Origin: an uncultured Bacillota bacterium
Lineage (GTDB): Bacteria; Bacillota_I; Bacilli_A; ML615J-28; CAG-313
NCBI GenBank assembly: GCA_946611195.1
Contig: CAMODB010000009.1
Coordinates: forward strand, 1-34,346
DNA: 34,346 nt
Reading direction: 5' to 3'
Shown here: one piece after another, positions 10,304-19,076 of the stretch
Layout of the letters: the number at the start of each line of letters is the position of its first letter
How positions within the stretch are numbered: position 1 is the first letter of the stretch
Notes under the pieces: model-generated
The model's database searches: none
What the model was told of the DNA's origin: nothing
Seen by the model: only the letters and a program-made list of their open reading frames with translations
Program-made: the position numbers and the translations under genes

Positions 10304-12979
10304 ATGAAAAAAACAATAATTAGAAACTTTGTTTTAGTATTAATATTGATATCTACTCTGTTATTAATTTGTACTTTTTCTTATTCATATATAAGTAATC
10401 AAATTATTAATGATAATATCAATAACAATTTAAAAAAGATTGTCGGTACGACAACAACAAGTATCGAACAACAATTTCAAATTGACCATAATCGACTAAA
10501 AACAAAAATTGATACTTATACAAAAGATGAAAATACTAGTGATAATTTAACAAGAGTAAAAAATAAGATTGCGATTGTTGAAAGTCACAAAGATGAATTA
10601 CTATATGGTTCTTCTAGTGGTATTGGTGGCTATGTTGAAGATAGTGTTAAGGGTGATTATTTCTTAATTAATGGGAAGAAATATCAAGACCAAAATTCAG
10701 CTGACCATAACCAAGAAAAAGAATATGATGTAATTATTGCTGATTTAGGTAAAGATTTTAAAGTAGAAACTGGTCAAACTAATGATTTTACTGGTGCTGA
10801 TTCAATCTATATCGTTTATCAATTAGGTGATATCATTGTTTATTTTAAAGCTTCTGATACTTTTAATGCGATATTCGTTGATGAAAAAATCATTGATGAT
10901 TATTATTTAATTAATCTTGATGGTGGTATTCGTTATACAACAAGTAAAAAAGGAAAACTACTTTTCTATGATTTATTAATTGATGAAGGAAATTCAAAAG
11001 AAACTAAAGATATTTTAATCTATGAACCAATTGAAAATATATCGAAGGATAATCCTTACGCAATTGTTAATAATATTAAATATAATAATAAAACATCATG
11101 GATGCTTGCAAGTAGTTTAACTACTGATGAAATTAGTAATAATTTATATTTAGTTTTAATTATTGATAATGAATCAGCTGTATCAAGTTTAAGAACGGTG
11201 TTTGCACCACTTCTTGCAACATTCTTCTTAGTACTTATTATTGTTGCTATTGCTTTAGTTATTTCTTATTATATTATTGGTAAGAAACATAATGATTTAA
11301 CAAATATTACGAATCGTAAATATGGTAAACCAGTTTATGAAATTAAACTTCGTACTGATGGTACTATTATTAATTTTGATGCTAATTTCAAAGAATTACT
11401 TAAAGATATTAAAGAATATCAAAAATTTTCGGATTTTGAATTCGTAGAAGATTATGATGATATATCTTCAGCTCTCTTTAAACAATTACCATTTACAATT
11501 AAACTTGCAAAAGAAAAAAATAATAAAGATAAAGATTTAATCTTCCGTTGTTCAATTTTAAAAGAATTTAATCACTATATTGCGATATGTCTTGATTCAA
11601 CATCTATTGAAGAAAAAAATGATAAATATCGTACTATCGCAACCATTAATCCAACTACTGGTGATCCTAATATGGAAGTGTTTAAAGAAGATATTGTTAA
11701 ATCTATTTACAATATTAAAACGGAAAAAACAATCTTTAAAACATCTTTATTATATGTTCATTTAATTAATTATCAAAATTTAGGTTTATTCTATGGTAAA
11801 AAGATTGGTGAACAAATTCAAAGATTAATTAACCAAAGATTAAAAGAAATCTGTGAAGGCTTAGAAACTAAATTATATACATTAGCACCTGATTCTACAG
11901 GTATTATCTTATCAAATCTTGATACTTATGAAGAAGCTAATGATTTAGCTAAAAAGATTGAAAAAGATATTAAGAAACCAATCGAATTTGGTGAAAACCG
12001 TATTATCTTAGAAGCCTCTATCGCAATATATAATCTAGATCCCGATGTTTATACTTTAAATGACGCAGGCGTCATTGTTGATGGACTTGAAAGATTATCC
12101 GGTAGAATGAATCAAAATGCTACTAAAAAAATTGATATCTTCACCCCATCTGTTGAAAAATATATTTCTAACGAAGAAGCTTTCGAAGAAGATTTAAAAA
12201 CAGCTGTTTTAAATAATGAATTTGTTATGTATTTACAACCACAATATAATATCTTCGAACATCGTATTCAATCTTTTGAATTATTAATTCGTTGGAATAA
12301 TCCAAAATATATAAGAGAATCACCTCAACACTTTATTGAAGTTGCGGAAAAGAATGGTTTAATCATTCAAATTGGACGTTTCGTTAATGAAGAAAGTTTA
12401 AGAATTGCGAAAGAATTAGAAAAATATGATCTAGAATTCTCTTTAAACGTTTCTCCTGCTCAATTTATTCAAACCGGTTTCGTATCCGAATTAATTGATT
12501 TAGTTAATAAATATGAAGTAGATCCTAATAAGATAAGTCTAGAAGTAACAGAAACTTTCCTTATGGAAAATCTTACTGTTATGAGTGAAAAACTAAAAGA
12601 ATTAAAGCGTTATGGTTTTAAAATTCACTTAGATGACTTTGGTGTTGGTCACTCTTCACTTTTATATCTAAAAGAATTACCAGTTGATGCGTTAAAGATT
12701 GATAAAGAATTTACAAGATTTATTTCATCTGATAAATTTAGTCGTAATACTATTAGATTTATTACTAACCTTGCCCGTAACCTTGAATTAGGTATTATTT
12801 GTGAAGGTGTCGAAGATGAAAAACAATTGAACTTCCTTGCAAGAAACGAATGTAGCTTGATACAAGGATATATCTTAAGTCCACCTGTACCAATTGATGA
12901 AGCTATCGAATTAATCGATGAATATAATATTAAAAAGACCAAAATAATTAATGATGATAAAAAAGAAAAGAGAAGATAA
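10304..12979 (+). CDS. Membrane-bound degenerate-GGDEF / EAL protein, predicted c-di-GMP phosphodiesterase
   Basis: Two TM segments around an extracytoplasmic region. GGDEF site replaced by LAPDSTGIIL. EAL residues retained: FELLIRW, LNVSPAQF, EVTET, LDDFGVGHSS, ALKIDKEF, EGVE, QGYILS. Confidence 0.9.
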   Translation: MKKTIIRNFVLVLILISTLLLICTFSYSYISNQIINDNINNNLKKIVGTTTTSIEQQFQIDHNRLKTKIDTYTKDENTSDNLTRVKNKIAIVESHKDELLYGSSSGIGGYVEDSVKGDYFLINGKKYQDQNSADHNQEKEYDVIIADLGKDFKVETGQTNDFTGADSIYIVYQLGDIIVYFKASDTFNAIFVDEKIIDDYYLINLDGGIRYTTSKKGKLLFYDLLIDEGNSKETKDILIYEPIENISKDNPYAIVNNIKYNNKTSWMLASSLTTDEISNNLYLVLIIDNESAVSSLRTVFAPLLATFFLVLIIVAIALVISYYIIGKKHNDLTNITNRKYGKPVYEIKLRTDGTIINFDANFKELLKDIKEYQKFSDFEFVEDYDDISSALFKQLPFTIKLAKEKNNKDKDLIFRCSILKEFNHYIAICLDSTSIEEKNDKYRTIATINPTTGDPNMEVFKEDIVKSIYNIKTEKTIFKTSLLYVHLINYQNLGLFYGKKIGEQIQRLINQRLKEICEGLETKLYTLAPDSTGIILSNLDTYEEANDLAKKIEKDIKKPIEFGENRIILEASIAIYNLDPDVYTLNDAGVIVDGLERLSGRMNQNATKKIDIFTPSVEKYISNEEAFEEDLKTAVLNNEFVMYLQPQYNIFEHRIQSFELLIRWNNPKYIRESPQHFIEVAEKNGLIIQIGRFVNEESLRIAKELEKYDLEFSLNVSPAQFIQTGFVSELIDLVNKYEVDPNKISLEVTETFLMENLTVMSEKLKELKRYGFKIHLDDFGVGHSSLLYLKELPVDALKIDKEFTRFISSDKFSRNTIRFITNLARNLELGIICEGVEDEKQLNFLARNECSLIQGYILSPPVPIDEAIELIDEYNIKKTKIINDDKKEKRR

Positions 12980-13040
12980 AAAAGTATTTTCTTTTTAAAA
13001 CATTTGATTATATGATAAACTAATGAAGAGGTAATATTCT

Positions 13041-14879
13041 ATGCTTATAATCAAAAATATTTTAATAGGATATATATTAACAGAAACAGATAATGATCCA
13101 TTTAAAATGTGGCCAAAAGGAGCAATTATTTTAGTAGCTCTTCTTGCATTAATCGTTTTAATCGGTTTAGCTGTTTTCTTAGGTTATCGGACTATTAAAG
13201 AAAGAGAAAGATATCTTGAAGAAAAAAGTTCTTATATGGAAGGTGTCTTATCTAAAAGTGAAATTAAAGCAAATATTAATTTACTTATTTCCAAATCAAC
13301 ATCCGATACACCATTTAGTTTAGTATATATTGATATTGATGAAGTAACACAAATGACTAATGCTTTTGGTGAAAAAGCTGTCAAAACGATTATTGAAACT
13401 ATTGCACAAAAGATTCTTAAAATTCTTCCTTTCCAAGTCCAAATGGGACGACTTGGAATTGATAAATTCTTAATTCTCTTTAGAACTGAATATTCACATG
13501 AAGAAGTATTTAGAATTGCTGATCAAATCAAAGATGTTATAAAAGAACCAGTTCGTATTAGTTATGATACGGAGACTACCGCAACAGCTTCAATTGGTAT
13601 TGCTTATTTCCCAACCCATGGTCAAACTTATAATCAATTACTTAATTCCCTAGAAATTGCCGTAATAACGGTAAAGAGAAATGGTGGCGACCATATTGTA
13701 GCTTATAGTGAAGACTTAGGTGGCGAAGAAGGTCAAAACAAATTATATTACGAACAAATTAAAACGGCAATTATCAATAAAGAATTCGTTTTATTCTATC
13801 AACCAATTATTAATACTGAACATAATACTTTTATTTCCGCTGAAGCATTACTTCGTTGGAACCATCCAAAACGAGGAATATTAAATCCAAAAGAATTCAT
13901 CAATGTTATGGAACAATCAGGTGATATTTATTGGGTAGGTATTTGGGGATTAGAATTAATGATTGAACAATACAACGTTTTGCGTCGTATAATGTCTAAT
14001 GGTGATTTCACATTATCAATTAATCTAAGTGTAAAACAATTGATGAATGATAGACTTGCTCTTGATTTCCAAAAACTAATTAAGAAATATAAATTCCCAG
14101 CTAAGAATTTAGTAATTGAAGCTGATGAATTTATCATCTACAATAAACACGAAACAATTAATGAAAATATTAAAAAGATTAGAGAATTAGGATTTAAGAT
14201 TGCGGTTGATGGTTTCGCCTTTGACTACAATACATTACTAAAACTTAATACCTTGCAAATTGATGTAATTAAATTAGATGCAGGATTCGTTGATGAAGAT
14301 AATAAAGAAATCTTAAAGAATTTTATTCAATTATTATTGAATTACGCAAAAAAGAATAATGTTGAAATCATTGTCGAAAAGATTGAAAATAGAGAACAAA
14401 TCGAATATTTCGAATCACAGGGAATCTATAATTTCCAAGGTTATTTCATTTCTAAACCAATCAGTTCAGAAGATTTACAAGCTCTTGCAGCAAATGCAGA
14501 TTTCTTAGAAGCCTTAGCTGAAAAGAAAAATATTGAAGAAACTAAAACAGAAGAAACACCTGCTGAAGAAGAACAATCAGAAGAATCTACTTCAGATGAT
14601 CAACCTATAGTTGAAGAAGAGCAACCTGAAGAACCAGTAACTGAAGAGACTCCAGCAGAAGAATCTAATACTGAAGAACAATCTCAATCAGCTGAACAAG
14701 AAGTTGAAGATACTCCTGTAGAAGAAACTCCAGTTGAAGATGTTCAACCAGAAGAATCAGTGATTGATGAACAAAATAATGAAGATCAACCAGCTGAAAC
14801 ATCTTCAGAAGAAGATAAAAAAGAAGAAACAGAAGGGGAAAATAACCCTGAAAATGAATCTTTAGAAGCACAAAAATAA
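13041..14879 (+). CDS. Membrane-anchored degenerate GGDEF + degenerate EAL protein with acidic C-terminal tail
   Basis: N-terminal TM (GAIILVALLALIVLIGLAVFLGY). GGDEF site reads RLGIDKF. EALLRW and QGYFISKP retained, but DDFGTG reads VDGFAFD. Last ~115 aa are E/T/P-rich low complexity. Confidence 0.88.
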   Translation: MLIIKNILIGYILTETDNDPFKMWPKGAIILVALLALIVLIGLAVFLGYRTIKERERYLEEKSSYMEGVLSKSEIKANINLLISKSTSDTPFSLVYIDIDEVTQMTNAFGEKAVKTIIETIAQKILKILPFQVQMGRLGIDKFLILFRTEYSHEEVFRIADQIKDVIKEPVRISYDTETTATASIGIAYFPTHGQTYNQLLNSLEIAVITVKRNGGDHIVAYSEDLGGEEGQNKLYYEQIKTAIINKEFVLFYQPIINTEHNTFISAEALLRWNHPKRGILNPKEFINVMEQSGDIYWVGIWGLELMIEQYNVLRRIMSNGDFTLSINLSVKQLMNDRLALDFQKLIKKYKFPAKNLVIEADEFIIYNKHETINENIKKIRELGFKIAVDGFAFDYNTLLKLNTLQIDVIKLDAGFVDEDNKEILKNFIQLLLNYAKKNNVEIIVEKIENREQIEYFESQGIYNFQGYFISKPISSEDLQALAANADFLEALAEKKNIEETKTEETPAEEEQSEESTSDDQPIVEEEQPEEPVTEETPAEESNTEEQSQSAEQEVEDTPVEETPVEDVQPEESVIDEQNNEDQPAETSSEEDKKEETEGENNPENESLEAQK

Positions 14880-14908
14880 AAAAATTTTAACTTTTTGAGC
14901 AAAAATAC

Positions 14909-14937
14909 TTGACAAGTTAAAAATTGTGTGCTATAAT
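14909..14937 (+). promoter_or_regulatory. Consensus promoter driving riboswitch 1 and the fibre operon
   Basis: TTGACA (14909-14914), 17 nt spacer, TATAAT (14932-14937). Confidence 0.85.
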
Positions 14938-14946
14938 GATGCCGTA

Positions 14947-15025
14947 AAGTGTAAATAGCAAAGCATGAGAAATCGTGTGACGCAAAGCTAAAGGGCCTGA
15001 TTTAAATAATGGTAGCCAGTTGTCA
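14947..15025 (+). ncRNA. GEMM-I (c-di-GMP-I class) riboswitch aptamer 1
   Basis: atAGCAAAgCATGA-GAAA-TCGTGtGACGCAAAGCtaaaGGGCCTga...GGTAGCCAG matches the GEMM-I core: GCAAA, GAAA-capped stem, GACGCAAAGC, GGTAGCC. Confidence 0.9.
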
Positions 15026-15060
15026 TGATTACTAATAATCTTGATAATTGGCTATTTTTA
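15013..15060 (+). terminator. Riboswitch 1 expression platform (intrinsic terminator overlapping the aptamer 3' end)
   Basis: TAGCCAGTTGTCATGATT (15013-15030) pairs with AATCTTGATAATTGGCTA (15037-15054), one mismatch plus GU pairs, then TTTTTA. Confidence 0.85.
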
Positions 15061-15082
15061 TTTTCATCTAGAAAGGACAAAT

Positions 15083-15853
15083 ATGAATAAAATTCGATAT
15101 AAACATGCTCGAAAAGTATTTCGTATTGGTTACTTCATAGCCTTAACAATTATGTTACTACTTGCATTTCTTACTTATTATGGTCAATACTCAGGTAACT
15201 TCGTTATGACAGTTGATGAGGAGACATATGACAGAGGTATAGCAATATCCGAAAAAAGTGATTTTGAAACCTATGCAAGATGGCTAACAGCAGATGCTGT
15301 CGAGGAAGTAAGAGATATCACCCTCGAACAAATTATATTTAATGATCTGGAAGGAATACTTACAACTGATGGATCATTTAAAGATAGTGTTCTTGGTGGA
15401 GCAAATAACAAAAAACTTAATTATTTAGCCTATACATTCTACTTAAAAAATGTTGGTAAATTTGAAACTAATATTGGTTATGATGTAGTTATTACCGATG
15501 TAACAGGAATGTTAGCTGCTGGTATCAGAGTCTTAATCATTCAAGATGGTTATATTGACCCTGGACAAGCTAAAGTAGCAACCTTATCTGATTTACATGC
15601 CGGTACATATCAATTATATCAATTAGCTGACACGAAAGATCATGTTTATCCAGAAGGATTAAGAGACGCCAAAGAATTTGTTTCTGATGCGGTTGTATGT
15701 AAAGAAACAGTAAATCAATTAGGCGCTAATCAAACAAAGAAGTTTACAATTCTAATGTGGCTTGAAGGTGAGGATCCTGATTGTAGTATTGATAATATTG
15801 ATCAAATCTATGGATCAAAAATCAAAATTGCAATGAACTTCTATCTAGTATAA
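15083..15853 (+). CDS. Secreted/membrane-anchored fibre-associated protein with WLEGEDxxC motif
   Basis: ATG 15083 with RBS GAAAGGA; N-terminal hydrophobic segment; YTFYLKNVG; C-terminal ILMWLEGEDPDC shared with the next two genes. Confidence 0.75.
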   Translation: MNKIRYKHARKVFRIGYFIALTIMLLLAFLTYYGQYSGNFVMTVDEETYDRGIAISEKSDFETYARWLTADAVEEVRDITLEQIIFNDLEGILTTDGSFKDSVLGGANNKKLNYLAYTFYLKNVGKFETNIGYDVVITDVTGMLAAGIRVLIIQDGYIDPGQAKVATLSDLHAGTYQLYQLADTKDHVYPEGLRDAKEFVSDAVVCKETVNQLGANQTKKFTILMWLEGEDPDCSIDNIDQIYGSKIKIAMNFYLV

Positions 15854-15869
15854 AAAAAGGGGGTACAAA

Positions 15870-16826
15870 ATGAAAGTTAAGAAAAAAGTTATATTAACTC
15901 TAGCTCTTGCATTATTCGCAGCTATGACCTTACTTACCAGTACCTTCGCATGGTTCTCCATTGCTCAAAGTGCTACAGTTGGTGATTTACAATTAAAAGT
16001 TACAGAATCAGAATCTTTGCTTATTTCCGTTGATGGTGTTAATTACTATGAAAAATTAACTCCTTTACAATTTGGAAGTTATATAAAACAAGATTTAGCT
16101 TTAACAAATGTTACAACTTCAGATTTAGAAAACTTCTATAATTCTTATGAAGGCGATGAAGCTTTAGAAAATGAAGATTACTTAACCTTCACATTATATT
16201 TCAAAAGTCTTTCACCACATAATGATGGTTTATATTTAATAGATAATAAATCAAATAGTTATACATATGATTATGCAATAAGAGATGATATTAACATCGC
16301 AGGAACTTACGTTTATAGTAAAGGTGTTGAATATAAAACACCAGTAAGTTTCCAATATGCAGAAGATGAAATAAGAGAAGCAGGTTCAACTGATAAATAT
16401 TATGCAGCCGAAGCATTAAGAATGGGTTTCAAAGAATTACCTTTTGATGCTGAAGATACAAGAACCGAATTCTCAAGTTTTATATATGATCCAAGTGGTA
16501 AAGAATATCGTGGATGGGGTGTTGAATATGGAGCATTAGATTTTGTTAGAAAAACTGTTGATTCTAATGTCTATGTTCCAACAACAAATATTCCTGATAC
16601 AAAATACGCGTTAACTACTTTTAGATATGGTAGGGATGCATTAAACAATGATTCCTTATGTGGAACTCTTCAAGAAAGAACATCCGTATCAGGAGAAGTA
16701 GCATATTATTCTAAAGTTCAAGTTTATATTTGGCTTGAAGGATGGGATGCAGATTGCTTTGATTCAATCTACACAGATAATTTGCTAATTCAATTTCATT
16801 TTAGATCAGCTATTAAAGCTATCTAA
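15870..16826 (+). CDS. TasA/camelysin-like SipW-dependent-type secreted protein
   Basis: Signal region ALFAAMTLLTSTFAWFSIAQS; C-terminal VYIWLEGWDADC. RBS AAGGGGG. Confidence 0.75.
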   Translation: MKVKKKVILTLALALFAAMTLLTSTFAWFSIAQSATVGDLQLKVTESESLLISVDGVNYYEKLTPLQFGSYIKQDLALTNVTTSDLENFYNSYEGDEALENEDYLTFTLYFKSLSPHNDGLYLIDNKSNSYTYDYAIRDDINIAGTYVYSKGVEYKTPVSFQYAEDEIREAGSTDKYYAAEALRMGFKELPFDAEDTRTEFSSFIYDPSGKEYRGWGVEYGALDFVRKTVDSNVYVPTTNIPDTKYALTTFRYGRDALNNDSLCGTLQERTSVSGEVAYYSKVQVYIWLEGWDADCFDSIYTDNLLIQFHFRSAIKAI

Positions 16827-16922
16827 AATACTAAAACCGGTTTTAAGTGAAATAGAAATATTTCCTAAAACATATACAGGCTCTTAGAAAAAAATATTTA
16901 CAATGAAAGGAAAATTAAAACA

Positions 16923-17834
16923 ATGAAAACTCTAAGAAGAAAATTATTTTTATCTATTTTAGCTGTTGCTTTCGCTGTAGTTAGCTTAGCAACAAGCACA
17001 TTCGCATGGTTCGCAATGAACGATGAAGTTACTGCAACTGCTATGACAGCTACAGTTAAGACTTCAGAAAACTTATTTATCGCTGCAAAAGGTGATTATG
17101 CTAACGGTGCTGAAATTGATGAAGCTGATGGCTTCGGTACAACAGTAGCAATGAACGTTAAAGGTCAATTACAACCTTCTTCAACAGTTGATGCTGAACA
17201 TTTCTTTAAAGTAAATGATGCAAGTAAAGTATCTAATGCTGGTGCAAAAGGTGCTACTGATACATATGTTGCATGGACAGAAGGTGTTGATGCTACAACA
17301 GTTTCTGGTGATGCAAAAACAGGTGCATTTGTAAAATTTGATTTATATTTAAAAGTTGTTACTAATAACTCATCTAATGCAACAGTTAGATTAAATGGTT
17401 TAAATTTAATTTATACTAAAAATGATGCTGAATCAGTTGGTAATAATAAAGCAATGAGAGTTGGTATTATTGCAGCTGCTGATGATTCAAGTGTATTAGT
17501 AAATTCTGAAGATAATAATAAAACTAGAATTTATGCTCCAGATGGTGCTGAATATTTTACAGATGAACAAGCAGTAGCAGCTGCAGGAAATACAACTGCA
17601 GCATTTGGTAGTGGCGTATTAGGCGGTGCATTAGAATATGAAATCTTACCTAGTAAAACTGCATATTTCAAAGTAACAGTAGTATTATGGCTTGAAGGTG
17701 AAGATAAAACTTGTAACAATGATACATTCGTTAATTTAACAGGTTCATATGCATTAGATTTAAAATTCACTATTGGTCCTGTTAATCCAAGAGGCGCTTC
17801 AGTTACAAACTTAAATCTTGCTGACGCTGCTTAA
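16923..17834 (+). CDS. TasA/camelysin-like SipW-dependent-type secreted protein, candidate major fibre subunit
   Basis: Signal region AVVSLATSTFAWFAMNDEV; Ala/Thr/Asn-rich mature part; C-terminal VVLWLEGEDKTC; isolated by a strong terminator. Confidence 0.78.
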   Translation: MKTLRRKLFLSILAVAFAVVSLATSTFAWFAMNDEVTATAMTATVKTSENLFIAAKGDYANGAEIDEADGFGTTVAMNVKGQLQPSSTVDAEHFFKVNDASKVSNAGAKGATDTYVAWTEGVDATTVSGDAKTGAFVKFDLYLKVVTNNSSNATVRLNGLNLIYTKNDAESVGNNKAMRVGIIAAADDSSVLVNSEDNNKTRIYAPDGAEYFTDEQAVAAAGNTTAAFGSGVLGGALEYEILPSKTAYFKVTVVLWLEGEDKTCNNDTFVNLTGSYALDLKFTIGPVNPRGASVTNLNLADAA

Positions 17835-17850
17835 TAATTTGTAAACAATA

Positions 17851-17888
17851 AAATCATATTTGAGAAATCAAATATGATTTTTGTTTTT
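17851..17888 (+). terminator. Strong intrinsic terminator ending the fibre operon
   Basis: AAATCATATTTG agaaat CAAATATGATTT perfect 12-bp stem followed by TTGTTTTT. Confidence 0.9.
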
Positions 17889-17964
17889 ATATAATCACAA
17901 TATAATTTTTATAGGAAATAATTAAAAAATTATTTTTAAATTATTAAATAAAAAGTTATTATAT

Positions 17965-17993
17965 TTGACAAAATAAAAAAAAAGTAGTATAAT
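17965..17993 (+). promoter_or_regulatory. Consensus promoter driving riboswitch 2 and the giant-protein operon
   Basis: TTGACA (17965-17970), 17 nt spacer, TATAAT (17988-17993). Confidence 0.85.
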
Positions 17994-18017
17994 TAAGAAA
18001 AGAATTAGATAAAAATG

Positions 18018-18082
18018 TTTTTGGCAAACTTATGGAAACATAAGGACGCAAAGCTATAGGGTCTTAGAATAGACAGCCAGTT
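18018..18082 (+). ncRNA. GEMM-I (c-di-GMP-I class) riboswitch aptamer 2
   Basis: GGCAAACTTATG-GAAA-CATAAGGACGCAAAGCtataGGGTCTtagaatAGACAGCCAG: the core motif with a perfect 6-bp GAAA-capped stem. Confidence 0.93.
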
Positions 18083-18112
18083 GCAAATTATTGCAATTGG
18101 CTTTTTATATTT
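18075..18112 (+). terminator. Riboswitch 2 expression platform (terminator overlapping the aptamer 3' end)
   Basis: AGCCAGTTGCAA (18075-18086) atta TTGCAATTGGCT (18091-18102), 12 bp with one GU, then TTTTATATTTTT. Confidence 0.9.
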
Positions 18113-18133
18113 TTAGTTAAGGAGGTATAAGCA

Positions 18134-19066
18134 ATGTTTAAATTATTTAAGAATTCTAGTATTAGATCAACTGTTCTTACTTTAATTGTTAGTTTAATCT
18201 TTTTAATTGTTGTTGGCATTGCTTATATGTCAATAACTTTTGGCTGGTTCGCTAAAAACGAAGTAGTTGATGCTTATGGTATGAATATTAGTGCTGATTT
18301 CGATGATACTATTGCAACATATTACATTTATAAATATGATACTGCACGTGAAAGAGCATCTCTACAAACAGAAGTAGTAGATGATAACGGTAATAGAACA
18401 TTAAGCAATAATATTATTTCTAACCTTGTTATCAATCCTCATGATACTATCTTTACTTCACGTAATGCATATAATCCTGTAGTGATTAGAATAGAACTTA
18501 CTGGTAGAAAATTAAAAGAAAGTGGAAAAATTACAGTTCATTTAAATAGAGCATCTCATGATGATGCAACCTTATCAGCAACTTATAAAGATGGTCTTTA
18601 TAATGGAACATTAAATGAATATGCTTCTTCAGTCCTATATTTTAAAGGTGCTGCTAAATCAACATTAGCTACGGTTAGAGATAAAGATAATAATTTAATA
18701 TCTTTAACAGATAATTACACAGAAGAAAATGCGAATGTCTTCTGGGAAGGTTATAAAACGGCATTTACAAATTATAGTGGTGATAAAAAGATGTTTACTA
18801 CTATTGATGATGATAGTGTTGAAAAAGAAGATCGTACTTATACAAAAGTTGATAGTTTAAGTATTGATATTAATTATACTTCTTCCGATTGGATTTTGGA
18901 CGGCGAAGGAAATAGAACTTCTTTAAATGTATTTATATTTATGACTTATGATGAAACATATGTTAATTATTATGTTGAAGAACATAAGAAAACAAATTCC
19001 TTAACTGAAAGTTTATCAACACCAATTAATAGCGATATTGTTAAAATATCTGCTCGTCATGATTAG
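18134..19066 (+). CDS. Secreted protein with SipW-type signal-like region (ITFGWF)
   Basis: RBS AAGGAGG; signal LIVVGIAYMSITFGWFAKNEVVDAYGMNISAD. Confidence 0.75.
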   Translation: MFKLFKNSSIRSTVLTLIVSLIFLIVVGIAYMSITFGWFAKNEVVDAYGMNISADFDDTIATYYIYKYDTARERASLQTEVVDDNGNRTLSNNIISNLVINPHDTIFTSRNAYNPVVIRIELTGRKLKESGKITVHLNRASHDDATLSATYKDGLYNGTLNEYASSVLYFKGAAKSTLATVRDKDNNLISLTDNYTEENANVFWEGYKTAFTNYSGDKKMFTTIDDDSVEKEDRTYTKVDSLSIDINYTSSDWILDGEGNRTSLNVFIFMTYDETYVNYYVEEHKKTNSLTESLSTPINSDIVKISARHD

Positions 19067-19076
19067 AGGTGAGAAT

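Noticed and set aside
11580-11765. Forward overlapping ORF of 61 aa inside the EAL gene (also 27852-28061 and 33676-33858)
   Set aside because: Out-of-frame ORFs inside long well-supported CDSs; low-complexity translations.
12649-12942. Reverse-strand ORF of 97 aa
   Set aside because: Antisense to the conserved EAL domain; codon-shadow ORF.
14665-14871. Reverse-strand ORF of 68 aa
   Set aside because: Leu/Gln-rich artefact of the opposite strand of the acidic GAA/GAAGAA-rich tail.
14941-15060. tRNA- or T-box-like leader
   Set aside because: GACGCAAAGC, the GAAA-capped stem and GGTAGCC are GEMM-I hallmarks; no T-box sequence (TGGNACCGCG-like).
17531-17770. Reverse-strand ORF of 79 aa
   Set aside because: Antisense to the candidate subunit gene; no independent support.
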